From Verticillium longisporum (lineage: Eukaryota > Ascomycota > Sordariomycetes > Glomerellales > Plectosphaerellaceae), in assembly GCA_019188255.1 (NCBI GenBank), contig JAETXT010000003.1, forward strand, positions 5,518,001 to 5,582,000: 64,000 bases of DNA. Direction: 5' to 3'. The stretch's first letter is position 1; the number at the start of each line of letters is the position of its first letter. The notes beneath the pieces were generated by a model that searched no databases, had not been told where the DNA came from, and saw only the letters and a program-made list of their open reading frames with translations. The position numbers and the translations under genes were made by a program. Below are positions 10,750-21,374 of the stretch, piece by piece.

Positions 10750-11738
10750 GAGTCTCTCGCGACTTACACTGGGAGGCCCGAAAGCAAAACGCCGTAATGC
10801 CGGGGGCCATATCCCATGCTCTGTCTCATTTTCGATACGCTCTCTTCGCCAACATGATAATCTCCGACCTCCATCGATGTCCAGCGCAACTTGTCACGCC
10901 TTGAAGCCACTGCGACCAATTATCATTCGGACGAACCAGGCGCACACCCCCTCCAAAGATAAAAAACACAAAATACCCTTTCAACGCCATTCGTTTCTGC
11001 AAAAACAGTTCACCTTCACCCTATAACGACAAGACATGTTGCTGTTACAGGACGCTGTGACGACATGATATTTGTCTGACTTTTGTACTCTTGAAAGGAC
11101 GATTGTTCGCAAGTCGAACGTACGTGTCTCGGCACGAATCAGTCAATCACAAGGGAGGTCGAGTTTTGGGATATCAAGGATGCCAAGCAAGGCCCAGGTT
11201 CATAGCCCTCTCAATAAATAACCGATGGAACCTTCGCAGAACGTCGTGACATGTCGAATGATTAAGTTGCCGCCAATGCGTCACACCGCGAGCAGTTCGT
11301 AATCCTCGTGTTGATGCAAATCACTAGAAAGATAACAATTCATATGAATGGGCATCGGAAGAATAGCTTTGGACCGAATGAACAGGAGCCTGTTGTTTTG
11401 TCGTTTTCCAATATGGATGGACATACTAAAGGGGTTCTTGTCGATGATAGGTGCTGTGAGGAGCAATGCACTGCACTGTGTGGACAGGCGCGCACACCTG
11501 GGGCGGCCAAGACATGCTGACTGGTGGACCCAGCCACGAACTCGCACAAATGGCAGGCGTAGTTCCACTATCTTGTGACACCGCCTGCTTTACCAGGCTG
11601 GATACTGGCAGAAAAAGTTTATCAGCAACAAAATTTACAGGCAAGTCCCACTAGAGGTCGGGACGCCATGCGAACGATCGGACAACATCTCGTCTACCTT
11701 CTGCAATTTGAGACTCACCATCACCGACGACAATCACC
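10750..11738. other. intergenic between the repeat-protein gene and EBP2
   Basis: This contains the 3' flank of the repeat-protein gene and the EBP2 promoter. Several 60-95 codon frames overlap on both strands at 11281-11757 without any recognisable domain. I see no RNA gene. Confidence 0.45.
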
Positions 11739-13095
11739 ATGGGAAGGAGCGCTTTGAGAATGGCCCTTGCGGCTGAAAAGGGCCGGGACCCGAGAGACAG
11801 AAAGCTGAAGCGCGTTCTTAAAGAGAAGCATCGTGCGAAGGTCGACAAGAAGAACATTGGCGTTCAGGACGTAGATGAGGACGAGGACGAGGATGAGGAT
11901 GACGAAGACGAATCAATGGACGAAGAGAACAAGGTATGCTATATTGCAATAGTGCGCGAACCGACGCATCTCATACTTACCTCTCCGTCTAGTCTTTTGA
12001 CATCGATGCCTTGAACGATTCGGACAGTGACTCCGAGTCCGAGATCGAAATGGAAGAAAAGATCATCCGCCCGAAAAACGACCCCCCCAACAAAAAACGA
12101 GCGGAGAAGGTAGTGGCAGACGATGAAGAGGAGGACGAGGAGGAAGATGAAGAGGACGTCCCGCTTTCGGATCTCGAGGGTGAAAAAGAGCGCGACGACA
12201 TGGTCCCTCATACAAGGTTGACCATCAACAACAAGGCCGCTCTTCAGGCCGCACTAGCCCGCATTTCCATCGACACTTCCTCTTCTGCCCCCTTCGCCAC
12301 GCACCAGTCCATCGTCTCCTCCAAACCAACGGCGGAAGCCATCCCCGATGTCTCCGATGATCTGCAGCGTGAACTGGCCCTTCTCTCGCAATCGCTGGAA
12401 GCCGCACGAAAGGGTCGCTCTCTTCTAATCAAAGAGGGTGTGCCGTTCTCGCGCCCGGGTGACTACTTTGCCGAGATGGCCAAGGACGACGGTCAAATGC
12501 AGAAGGTCAAGGAGAAGCTTGTTGAGGAGGCCACTGCGAAGAAGGCGGCTGCTGATGCCCGCAAGCTACGCGATTTGAAGAAGTTTGGAAAGCAGGTGCA
12601 GATCGCGAAGCTACAGGAGAGGCAAAAGGCGAAGAAGGACACGTTGGAGAAGATCAGTCTTTTGAAGAAGAGTGAGTCGAGAAAACCCTTTCTAACCCCC
12701 TTCTCTTTGGCCGGCGCCGTATTTTAGTCGCTTTAACCTTTTCTCGCGTATCCCGTACTAACAAGTGCGCAGAGCGACAAGAAGGGTCGTCGTCGAACCT
12801 CGGTACCAACGAAGGAGATCTGTTTGACGTTGCTGTGGACAATGAGATCAAGGGCTATGGCAACTCGAAGACTGGTGCAGGTCGAGGTCGCAATGAACCC
12901 AACGCGAAGCGTCAGAAGAAGAACGACAAGTATGGATTCGGCGGCAAGAAGCGACACTCCAAGTCCGGAGATGCCATTAGTTCAGGCGACGTCAGCGGCT
13001 TCAACAACAGGAGGGGTTCTGGCGTCTCCAAGGGACGGGTCACCAAGTCCCAGCGACCAGGCAAGAATCGGAGGAAGGCCATGGCGAGCAAATAG
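11739..13095 (+). CDS. EBP2: rRNA-processing protein EBP2
   Basis: A nucleolar factor needed for 27S pre-rRNA processing and 60S subunit assembly. There are three exons, 11739-11933, 11993-12671 and 12773-13095. The second intron has a perfect TACTAAC branch site and a GTGAGT donor. The joined protein is 398 residues. The N-terminal third is strongly acidic (long Asp/Glu runs). The conserved core follows (RPGDYFAEMAKDDGQMQKVK and a Lys/Ala-rich helix), then the basic C-terminus with the family hallmark KYGFGGKKR and QRPGKNRRKAM. Length and domain order are normal and the frame is intact. It converges with the SamB gene on the other strand. Confidence 0.95.
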
Positions 13096-14063
13096 AACTG
13101 TCGTGGTCTTGTGCTAGAGTGAATACCCATACATTTCAGTGTCCTCACTTTGGCAAGCCAGTTGTGGTCGTGCTCTTAATTTCGCGACCCATGTGAACCC
13201 AGAACGCATCATCGAAGTGACACTTTAACTTGACTGGTTCTACACTGACATGTACGGTCATGGCGATCGAGGCATATATCATTGCACGCAAGTCCACCTC
13301 TACCAAGCGACCCACACAGCTGTAACAATCAACATCAAAAACGCGCATCAAAGGAAGTAATCAGACGTGACGTTATGCCTTTTGTCTCATAAAAATACGT
13401 ACATCGTCGACAACTTAGCTGCCTGCTGTCTATCGGGCTTGTACGGCAAATCCATTTTGCATCCGCCAGAGGGATTGAAGTCAAGCAATAGGACGTCGCT
13501 ATGACCGAGACCTCCTTATCTACCGATCCTGTGCATGACGTGCCTTACGACATTCTATCCCTCGCAGAGTGAGGCATGATGCACATTGTAGATTGTGTGA
13601 TGCTCATTGTTGCAAATGCCGACCCGTCCCGAGAAACTGAAAGACTTCGTCGATGTCGGACTTCATTGCCAACACAGAATGAAGAGCTCCTCCAAATTGG
13701 GTATCGCCCAGGTGGCCGATAGAACAGTTTCAGTTCAGCCACATAATATGTGAGCATCAGAAACATGAGTGACAGTGGTGAAAGGGAGGCGTTCGCCAAA
13801 GGAACGTGCAGTGGAATAGGATTTTGGAGAAGCATTCGGCTGTATCGAATCATCTTGACGGACTTGACCCCTAAGCTCGCAATGCTTGTTTGAAAAAAAC
13901 CGTGGTATCGAGAAAAAACGCCATGCAGATGAAAATGCTGTCCTGCAATGCAATGGCCGCCTGCGCGTGGAGCCAAAAAAGAAATCAAACATGACGCCGC
14001 TATACACACTTCAGGGAGGAAAGAGGAGTTGACTGTGCATGGAAGCCATCCTCATTGTCCACA
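13096..14063. other. convergent 3' intergenic region, EBP2 / SamB
   Basis: Both flanking genes end here. Short frames on the minus strand (13545-14009) look like read-through of untranslated sequence. There is no TACCTAGG motif, unlike the promoter regions, and I see no RNA gene. Confidence 0.5.
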
Positions 14064-15977
14064 TTACTGTGATGCAGCTACGCACCAGTGTCGGTGGAAA
14101 GCCCATGCACTCTTCTGACATTCCTTGCTGCAGTACTTTGTGCGGCGGCAGCGCCGGCACTTAGCGAATTGGCGAGTGAACTCCTCCCATTTGCCGCATT
14201 GGTAGTAGGCACACTGGCGAATGCCACCGCGCGTGTCATCCTTGCGACAGAGGTTTCTCATCACCACGCCAGCCCAGTACTGCATGTCTGGGCTGTGGTG
14301 CCGCACTGTAAAGTTTTCCACAAGTGGGAAAATGTTGAAGTCGTTGGGCAGGAGATACTCCTCTTCCATCTTTTCTTCGTCAGGAGAATCCAACACTGAC
14401 TCATCCCCGTCGAAATAGCGTAGCTGCTTGCCCATCTTCAACTTGGGTACTAGATGACTTTTCTGAAAATATGACCGCAAGCCACAGTACTTCGAAACGT
14501 ATGCCAGCAGCTGAAGGGACATCAATACATCCTCTTCGCGAGGCATGGATGCCAGGATCTGTGCATTGGGGACGAAGTGGCGGTCAAGTAGATAACGAGG
14601 CACACTAGCGTTCGGTAGCGACGGCTGAGGAGGAGTGACCATGGTCTGTCGATTAGGCGAAAGGCCCATTGGCGGTACTGGCGCAGGAGCGGCGTTGTTG
14701 GCAATGCTGCCGTCGACAGGGCCACGGTGTGAGATGTTAAAAGCACCAGTCTCCTGGGTCTCAGAAACAGTCGGAGGCGTCAGTTCAATGGCAGCAGAGC
14801 CTGCCAAAATATTTTCACCCTCTTCCATTGTGATATCCTGGATGTTGACAGCAGGCGGAATTTCTCCGGTTCCGGACATCTCTGCATCGGCTGGGGACTC
14901 GTCTGATTGCGCATCGTCTCCGACGAGATCGTCAGAGTCAGCAGTTGAATTCTGATGTCTAATCGAGGGTCGACGCCTCGCACGGCTGTTAGGGCCCAGG
15001 ATCGAGTGGGGCCGGACCGATGGAGATCGAGATTGCGGTGGTGGCAGAGGCGTCGTAGGAGATGTCGGCTGTGACGTGAGGCCAAGAGGTCCGAAGGGAG
15101 CCATTGATGCCAGGCGGTCGACATCGCGAACCGGGCGTACGAAAGCATCGGCAACATCGACGGGTGGCGGCGGTGGTATAGCTGTTGCGAGAGGTTGAAT
15201 GACTTGGCGAGATGTGCTAGCCACGCCACTACGGGACTCTGTCGGCCTGTAGTGATGGTGGTGGTGATGATGGTGGTGATGGTTGTGATGATGATGACGG
15301 TGAGAGCCCTGGAAAGCTTGCCTTTCAGTTGCCGTTGGGACGGCAAACTGCGGAGCAATTCCCGTGGGCGTCACGTCGTTTTGGGTCGTGGCAGCAGATG
15401 AAGGGCCTGCATATGTAGCGGACACGTCGATTGAAGGGGGCGGCGCTTGTCGGCGCGAACTCCGTTGATCAGCCTCAACCCGGCTGGAACGATTGGTGAA
15501 GGAAGACGCCTTGGTGACGCTGCGATGCTCATGACTCCTGTGTCTGTGGTGTTCCTTTTCTTTGTCTTTGGCTTCTTCTGCCTTTTCGCGGCATTTCTCA
15601 ATGACCTTGATGTAGTTGTCAAGGATAGTGGCAATGACGGGAACCATGTCTGCTTCCACGACGCGTGTGCGCACATTTTCTGTACCTCTGACGCCAATGT
15701 TGACCACGCACTGGAAGGCCAGGTTCCACTTCCACATATCCATCATGTCCTTGCTCCGGCCGCGCTTAAGGATGCAAACCAAGCGTTCGATGCCGCCATC
15801 GACGGTGAGGATGTCGCGGATGCGTGCAGATGACGTGGTCAAATAGGCCAAATGGTTCAAGGAGTTGATCAAGGGAAGAGTCGAGGTACAGTCGAGGGCC
15901 CTCCGGTCGTACAGGGCGGTGGTGATACCAACCGACGCCTTGTTGACGTTGGGAATACTAAAGTTTACTTCCCTCAT
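14064..15977 (-). CDS. samB: SamB/Mub1-type MYND zinc-finger protein
   Basis: Orthologue of Aspergillus SamB and yeast Mub1. Yeast Mub1 works with the ubiquitin ligase Ubr2 and Rad6; fungal SamB mutants have polarity and septum defects. Single exon, 637 residues from MREVNFSIPNVNKASV (an in-frame ATG three codons upstream, at 15986, is possible). The N-terminal armadillo-like half is highly typical (LYDRRALDCTSTLPLINSL, VDGGIERLVCIL). The middle is low-complexity, with a tract of about fifteen nearly consecutive His near residue 235 and many Ser/Pro. The C-terminal MYND finger has ordered Cys/His ligands (CAYYQCGKW, CRRCRRTKYCSKECQ, HRHWC). The frame is intact. A long GA-rich (CT-rich on the coding strand) leader and promoter extends upstream. 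Confidence 0.93.
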   Translation of the reverse strand: MREVNFSIPNVNKASVGITTALYDRRALDCTSTLPLINSLNHLAYLTTSSARIRDILTVDGGIERLVCILKRGRSKDMMDMWKWNLAFQCVVNIGVRGTENVRTRVVEADMVPVIATILDNYIKVIEKCREKAEEAKDKEKEHHRHRSHEHRSVTKASSFTNRSSRVEADQRSSRRQAPPPSIDVSATYAGPSSAATTQNDVTPTGIAPQFAVPTATERQAFQGSHRHHHHNHHHHHHHHHHYRPTESRSGVASTSRQVIQPLATAIPPPPPVDVADAFVRPVRDVDRLASMAPFGPLGLTSQPTSPTTPLPPPQSRSPSVRPHSILGPNSRARRRPSIRHQNSTADSDDLVGDDAQSDESPADAEMSGTGEIPPAVNIQDITMEEGENILAGSAAIELTPPTVSETQETGAFNISHRGPVDGSIANNAAPAPVPPMGLSPNRQTMVTPPQPSLPNASVPRYLLDRHFVPNAQILASMPREEDVLMSLQLLAYVSKYCGLRSYFQKSHLVPKLKMGKQLRYFDGDESVLDSPDEEKMEEEYLLPNDFNIFPLVENFTVRHHSPDMQYWAGVVMRNLCRKDDTRGGIRQCAYYQCGKWEEFTRQFAKCRRCRRTKYCSKECQKSAWAFHRHWCVAASQ

Positions 15978-17972
15978 GGTGGGCAAGTGAAGTCTGATGT
16001 GTTGAGTAGGCTCAAGTCCTTATTGTCGCACGAAGTGCGGAAATATTATGTATAGGGCGATTCAGGGCAGGCAAAAGTCGTGTCAGGGCGCTAGGCGGAG
16101 GCCGGTATAGGGATGCGACGGTCGCAAAGGGAGAAATGGTCGCTCGTCACGGAGACGATGATGGCGTGGATGGAAGTAGTGGGTTGTCGAGTGTATCTGT
16201 CCCGCCAGGCCTGATGGGGCGAGTTTGAGGGCCTAGCGGAGGAAGCAAGGCTGGAACCAAGGGGTGGACGACCCGATGAGAGGACGAGATTGACAAAGCC
16301 GAGTTGCAAAGAAGCGGCGTTTCAGACGGTCGGGAGGATGGGGCGAGGCGACCCGGGAAGGTGACGAGGAGGGAGGAGCAGCAGCAGCAGAAAAAGAGGT
16401 AGGAGGATGTCGATGCAGATCCGGTCCAAATGCCTCAGACTCGGACGATGGATGTGGACGAAGGCCGAGACGATGTATCGACAACGGAAGCGGAAGCGGC
16501 TTTAGTCGAGCATGGGGAATCGGGAATTGGAGACAAAGGCTGAAAGCGAGACACAATAAGTCGCAATCGTTAGAATGATAGGGGCAAAGGTCGAAGAGAA
16601 GGGGGAAGACGATGCGTGACAGCCGATGAGGATGAGTCGATGGGGCGGCGAGTGGTGAGAGGGGAGGTGCGAGTGGGAGGTTGGGCTTGGGGAGATGTTC
16701 TCGTCTGTCTTTCTGCATGCACCATACACACACGACTAGACACGAGGGTGAGCAGTGAGGGATGGGTAATGGGAGTTGGGGTCCGGGCTGGGCCACCCAG
16801 GTCAGGACAAGTCAGGGAGGAGCCAATAAGCGGGACCGGGGAGGCGAATGTTGAACGGCTGGGCTGGGCACAGGCTGCTTCCATTCACCATCACTGGAAG
16901 GAACTCGGTGACCAGGCCCTGGTGTCAGCTGAGTGGGTGGGGGGGGCGGAGTGTGCAAGGAGGCACGATGGTGCGGTACTTTCAGAAGGCCAGTGGCCAA
17001 CGTCTTGAGACTGTGGGCGTGCCGCCTGTGGATGCCGCTGAGCACAGCGCTGGTGCATCATAAATACAGTGCATCAACTGTGGGGCAGAGGTAGTGTATC
17101 ACTGAAATTTCGAATGGCAAGCGCGGCCAAGCCCGCACCTTTCGATCGGAATGGAGGTACCTTGGCTGCCCCTTGAGGCACTTGTCGGCCGGGCCGCTGG
17201 TAGTAGTGGTATGGTGGGAGACGTAGTAAGCAATTTAGAGGGGCACAAGCACCCAAGCATGCCAAGGCCGCTGCTAAGGGGGGAATGGGTGCCTGTGCTG
17301 TTGTCACGTCTTCGGCTGCCTTGTCCTTGTCGCCATCGGCGGCTTGATCCAATGATCTGGGTTGATCGACCATCAGGGTGAGTGAGCTATGAGTGAGCTG
17401 TGTCAAGTCTCATTCGGGGCACCTTCCGGGTTCCTACTACTAGTCGTTTACGCTGCCTATCTTGCAATGCTAAGTTTGTCGTTCGAACGCAGACTCTACC
17501 TCTGCGCATCGTCGCGGCTTCCATTCCCCAAATGCGTTCGGCAAGTGCTGTGTCTTGGCCGACAGGGTCCCCGAATTTCACAGGCCGATAGACTTGAGCC
17601 CGATACAATGCAGACGCGTCCATCACCTGCCGACTGTGACTATTGTTTGTTGTCATTGCCGCTGCCGCTGTTTCTGCCGTCCAAGTATATCTTCATCCAC
17701 GTTCACCCAGCGGCTTCGTTGCCGATTGGTACTCGCGCCGCCGATTTGCCGCTCTGAACACTCACAGCGCTTACGAGGTCCAGCCACATCGTCAGGGGCG
17801 GCGTCAGGCCAAGTAAAGATCCCGCCCTCTGGAATCAACTGCCATGCTGCGCGGTCTGGCCTCATTCCAAGTGTTGCGTTGTGCACAATGTTCGTTTAGA
17901 TTTCCATGGTAAGCTTTCGGTATCCGCCGAGTTCTGCATCCTCCCTCCCCTTCCATCTCCTTGGATTCATGC
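15978..17972. other. 2-kb intergenic region, SamB promoter side
   Basis: The first kilobase is purine-rich on the plus strand, that is CT-rich upstream of SamB, which fits a long leader and promoter. Overlapping 60-187 codon frames (such as 16233-16796 minus and 16616-17008 plus) are compositional and show no domain. I see no RNA gene or repeat element. Confidence 0.45.
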
Positions 17973-19049
17973 TCAATCGCCACTTATCTTTGCATGTCGG
18001 AAATATTTCATGCCCACCCAAGCCACAACCACCCAAACCCATGCCATTATACATGTCAATATGATGAGTGCTGGGTAGTACCCCACGATGGGTAACGTAG
18101 GATCATCTTCCAGCTCGGGAGGCGCGTAAGGTGTTGTGCCCACGTCCCATGCCCAGCTCCAGACGCCCAGGCACGATCCCATGCCTACCACGAAAACAAC
18201 CCACGTCACGGCCAGCACGACCCAGCCCCACCACTCCGTATCGGAGTAGTCCCAGTCCGAGTCGGCGGCTGGTACGGGCGTACTCGCCATGCCGCTGTAT
18301 GCCAGAGGAGACCTTCTTCGGAGAGGTTGCTCACCCGCCCGACTTCCAAAGTACGAATCTGAACCAGATGAAAGTGAGGGGTCTGACTCAGGTCGCGACG
18401 TTGCCAGGCTGCGGTTCGACATATGCGGGAGATCATCCTCATCTGTCGTCGAGTTGGTGGAGCGAGTGGGGCTGGCAACGCTCAGCTCGCCTTCGGGAGC
18501 TTGAGGGGAGCTCAGTGATGGCTTTGGGACATGAGGTTCGCTTGTCTTGTTGGTGGTGACTTTACTCAAACTGTATGGTTGCATGGTGGCGTCTGTGACC
18601 CTGAGCCCCAAAGCAGAATGCTCAGACGTCGAGTCGGCCGCTGGACTTGCCTCCGCCGGCCTGCGACTGGTAGCATGACCAATATCAATCGTGAGTTGCT
18701 TCGCGTCTCGACGCTCTCTTTGTGCCCCTCTGCCGAGCAAAGCAACCTTTCTAAGGGAACCAGTCCGGCGACGTGACTTTTGCTGCTGCACGATAGTGCC
18801 CATGGCGCGAGGTGAGGAGGAGTTTGAGGTGACCCCTTCGCCGTCTCCTTCATGCCTCGTCCTGGTATCCGACGCTGTTGGTTTCATGAACGATAACTTG
18901 GAGAAAAGGCTAGCTCCAGAGCCGGAACGTCGGTGGGAGCTGGCAACGAGTGAATGTCCTGGATCCTTGCGATGAGCGGACGTTGGGTGGTTCTCAGCCC
19001 CCTTTGCTGAGCCTGGCCCAGACTCTTCGCCATCGATGGGATGCTCCAT
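17973..19049 (-). CDS. conserved-looking membrane protein with two C-terminal helices, function unknown
   Basis: A 358-residue single-exon protein. About 255 N-terminal residues are Ser/Arg/Pro-rich and probably disordered. After an acidic hinge (DSDWDYSDTEWW) come two hydrophobic Trp-rich helices: one beginning WWGWVVLAVTWVVFVVGMG, and one in LPIVGYYPALIILTCIMAW and onward, separated by a polar loop (TTPYAPPELEDDPT). The tail is short and basic (KYFRHAKISGD). This looks like a tail-anchored hairpin with a regulated cytosolic domain. I do not recognise a named family. The dense, unusual Trp content and clean hydrophobic boundaries support a real gene. It is divergent from ZRG17. Confidence 0.72.
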   Translation of the reverse strand: MEHPIDGEESGPGSAKGAENHPTSAHRKDPGHSLVASSHRRSGSGASLFSKLSFMKPTASDTRTRHEGDGEGVTSNSSSPRAMGTIVQQQKSRRRTGSLRKVALLGRGAQRERRDAKQLTIDIGHATSRRPAEASPAADSTSEHSALGLRVTDATMQPYSLSKVTTNKTSEPHVPKPSLSSPQAPEGELSVASPTRSTNSTTDEDDLPHMSNRSLATSRPESDPSLSSGSDSYFGSRAGEQPLRRRSPLAYSGMASTPVPAADSDWDYSDTEWWGWVVLAVTWVVFVVGMGSCLGVWSWAWDVGTTPYAPPELEDDPTLPIVGYYPALIILTCIMAWVWVVVAWVGMKYFRHAKISGD

Positions 19050-19753
19050 ATATGTGAACCAAACTGGAAGGATTGGCGCGTCGTGAGGCCTCCTGATGTT
19101 GAAGGAAACGGATTGGGTTGTCTATCAGTGAGTCGGAATGAGTGACCAAGTCGTATTGACGTGAATTTGGTACCCTCGAGACGCAAATCGGCCGAAGGCG
19201 ACGCGGTTATCTTGATGTCGCTGACTAAGCTGCCGAACGAAAACAGGCAAGGTATCCAGTGTGGCCAGAGTCAAGTTCATGGACGGGAGCAGTGAGAGAG
19301 CAAACCTCTATGCCATCTGTTTTCGATTGTCAAGCAGCGTGTTTTGAATACATGCAAGGCAAGGCAAAGACTCCTGAGGATGACAACGTGCTTCGCTATC
19401 AATTTCTAAATTACCCGATGCAGCCATGCGGATGGAACCAAGTCAACGACCCCTGTGCAAGTTGACAGCCACTTGCCTGTTTGGATCTTAGCATGGAACA
19501 TGGGCGCGTCGTCAGAACAGCCAGATAGCCGTTGACAAGACCTCTCACATCTCTCCGTCCACGAAACAAAAAACAAGTCTGATGCGCAGCTGTGACCTCA
19601 ATTCGAGCGCATGCTTGGGCTACGACACCGGTGCCCCCTGACTGGCAAGCCTATGCTACTGCGTAGTCAATAGAAGACCTAGGGCGGCTTTTCTACTATT
19701 TGCTCTGTATCGCCTCCTTCACCTCGCGTTCCACCAACCCCCCTCCTCCAACC
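19050..19753. other. divergent promoter region
   Basis: This is shared upstream sequence between the membrane-protein gene (-) and ZRG17 (+), with a pyrimidine-rich stretch just before the ZRG17 ATG. No gene or repeat is supported. Confidence 0.5.
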
Positions 19754-21008
19754 ATGGCCGACCTAGACCAATCTGTCGACGACAGGCCACCGACAGCTGC
19801 CAGCCCATTCAATTTCCAGACACAAACTATTTCGACTTCGCCTGTCAAGTCGGTGAGCAACACGTGACGCATATATTGACCAGTGACACGATGCTGACGA
19901 CAGCAATCAGAACATCGGACAGCGTCGCGGGCATCGCTACAAACATAGCTCCATCTCGACCCAGCATCAGATCTTCAAGGAGCCACCGCAACGGCCGCCT
20001 CCCGTTCTGCCCGCTTCGCTCCCGATACCGACACTGAAAGACGCTCGCGAGCGCATGACAACCGAACAATGGCATAGTCTATACTGGTCACTCTGTCACC
20101 ATGCCGTGGCCTCCGTCCGCTTCTGACAGTCCAAAGGTACGGGGGGCAACATGGCGCCCTTCTATCTTGTCTTCGGCGATGCTGGCAGCGCCCCCATCTG
20201 CGTGGCCGTCGATGTGTTGGGCAACGTTGAGGTCTGGCGCCGCAGCAGCATTCGTCATCCCTTTGGCCTCGAGCGCGCAGAGGTTATCGCTGGCTTCGCC
20301 ATGTCCATTTTCCTTCTCTTTGGAGGTTTCGATCTGGTGTCCCATGGACTGAAGCACTGGCTCGAGAGCAAAGGCGGCCATGAACCGCATCACGATCACA
20401 GTCACGACTACGTCCCTACGGGCGAGGTTGAGTGGGTTGCTTGTGCAGCAATCATCAGCACGCTGGTCTCGACTTATTGGGTCAAAAACCACGCACGAAT
20501 CGCCAGGATTATGCGCGCCTCATGGCTGTCTGTGATCTCCCACCATTTTAGCAACGTCTTCCACGTCTTGACCATTTTCTTTTCGACCTTGGTACTCCTC
20601 TTGCCGCTGCTACCAGGAGATCCCATCTTCTGGGATCGGACGCTGTGCGCTGCCATCGCATGTGCCATGTTCGTCTTCGGTGCTCAGCTTGGCACAGCTC
20701 AAGCCTCTAAGCTGCTCATGGCCTACCGAGGCACCAAGAGCACGGACGGGGTTTCATCTGTAGAGAAGGAGAAAGAGGCGGAGCGGACTATCACACGAGG
20801 CGACGAGGCAGAAATTTGGCAAGTACACTACAGACTGAGCAAGGCCAATCTGAAGATTTCCGTTCCGAGGGGATGCGATGAAGGAACCATCAGTAAGTTG
20901 CGAAGTCGAATTTCGTCGCTCATCCAGAACCGCCTCGGTGAGGGTTATGGGCGGGGCTCCAGTTTGCGATGGGAGGTAACCGTCCAGACCAGCATTGACC
21001 CGAATTAA
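19754..21008 (+). CDS. ZRG17: ZRG17-type zinc transporter (CDF family) with an in-frame TGA
   Basis: A cation-diffusion-facilitator protein. Yeast Zrg17 pairs with Msc2/Cis4 to load zinc into the ER and Golgi. Exon 1 (19754-19852) joins exon 2 (19911-21008) across a 58-nt intron. The N-terminus (NIGQRRGHRYKHSSIS, LPASLPIPTLKDARER) and the transmembrane core (CVAVDVLGNVEVWRRSSIRH, PFGLERAEVIAGFAMS, a His-rich loop HEPHHDHSHD) match the family in a single frame. That frame contains TGA at 20124-20126, codon 105, inside the first membrane segment where I recall Trp in relatives. Spacing on either side is normal, so this looks like TGG changed to TGA, not a frameshift. It could be a disabled allele, a base-call error or a recoded stop. 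Downstream coding stays fully intact. Confidence 0.82.
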
Positions 21009-21374
21009 AACTTGGCGATGTTGGACCGCAGAACATAATGGCGCCTGGCGTAACGCACGCGTTCCCACGTACGAGTTGGACGGCTTCGTAAGCTCAGTGT
21101 AATGACAAGAATAAATAAGAATCGAGCAGGGTATCCATATACCTTAGTAAACATTGATCCTTTGTGAAATCGCAGCAAAACCTGCCAAGGCTACACAGAA
21201 AACCGGCCAATCTTATAATCCCTTTGTAGGAAACAAACCCGCGCTGTGTTTGGTCAAGGGGGTGACGGACTTTCAATCACCACCCACCACCACGACGTCC
21301 AAAGACTCCATGAACACCTTTAAACGCCTGTAGCGTATGTGCTGCCGTATTCGTAACAGCATGACGGGATCTTC
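21009..21374. other. convergent 3' intergenic region, ZRG17 / MGM1
   Basis: This short stretch holds the 3' ends of two converging genes. I see no gene, repeat or motif cluster. Confidence 0.5.

Noticed and set aside
16233..16796. 187-codon minus-strand open frame upstream of SamB
   Set aside because: Pro/Ser/Leu-rich translation of a CT-rich leader; no domain.
20124..20126. Selenocysteine at the ZRG17 TGA
   Set aside because: Ascomycetes lack the selenocysteine system, and the family residue there appears to be Trp, not Cys.
20060..20130. Intron removing the ZRG17 TGA
   Set aside because: Donors available are poor, the spans are 45 nt or shorter, and the conserved SLCH segment would be lost.
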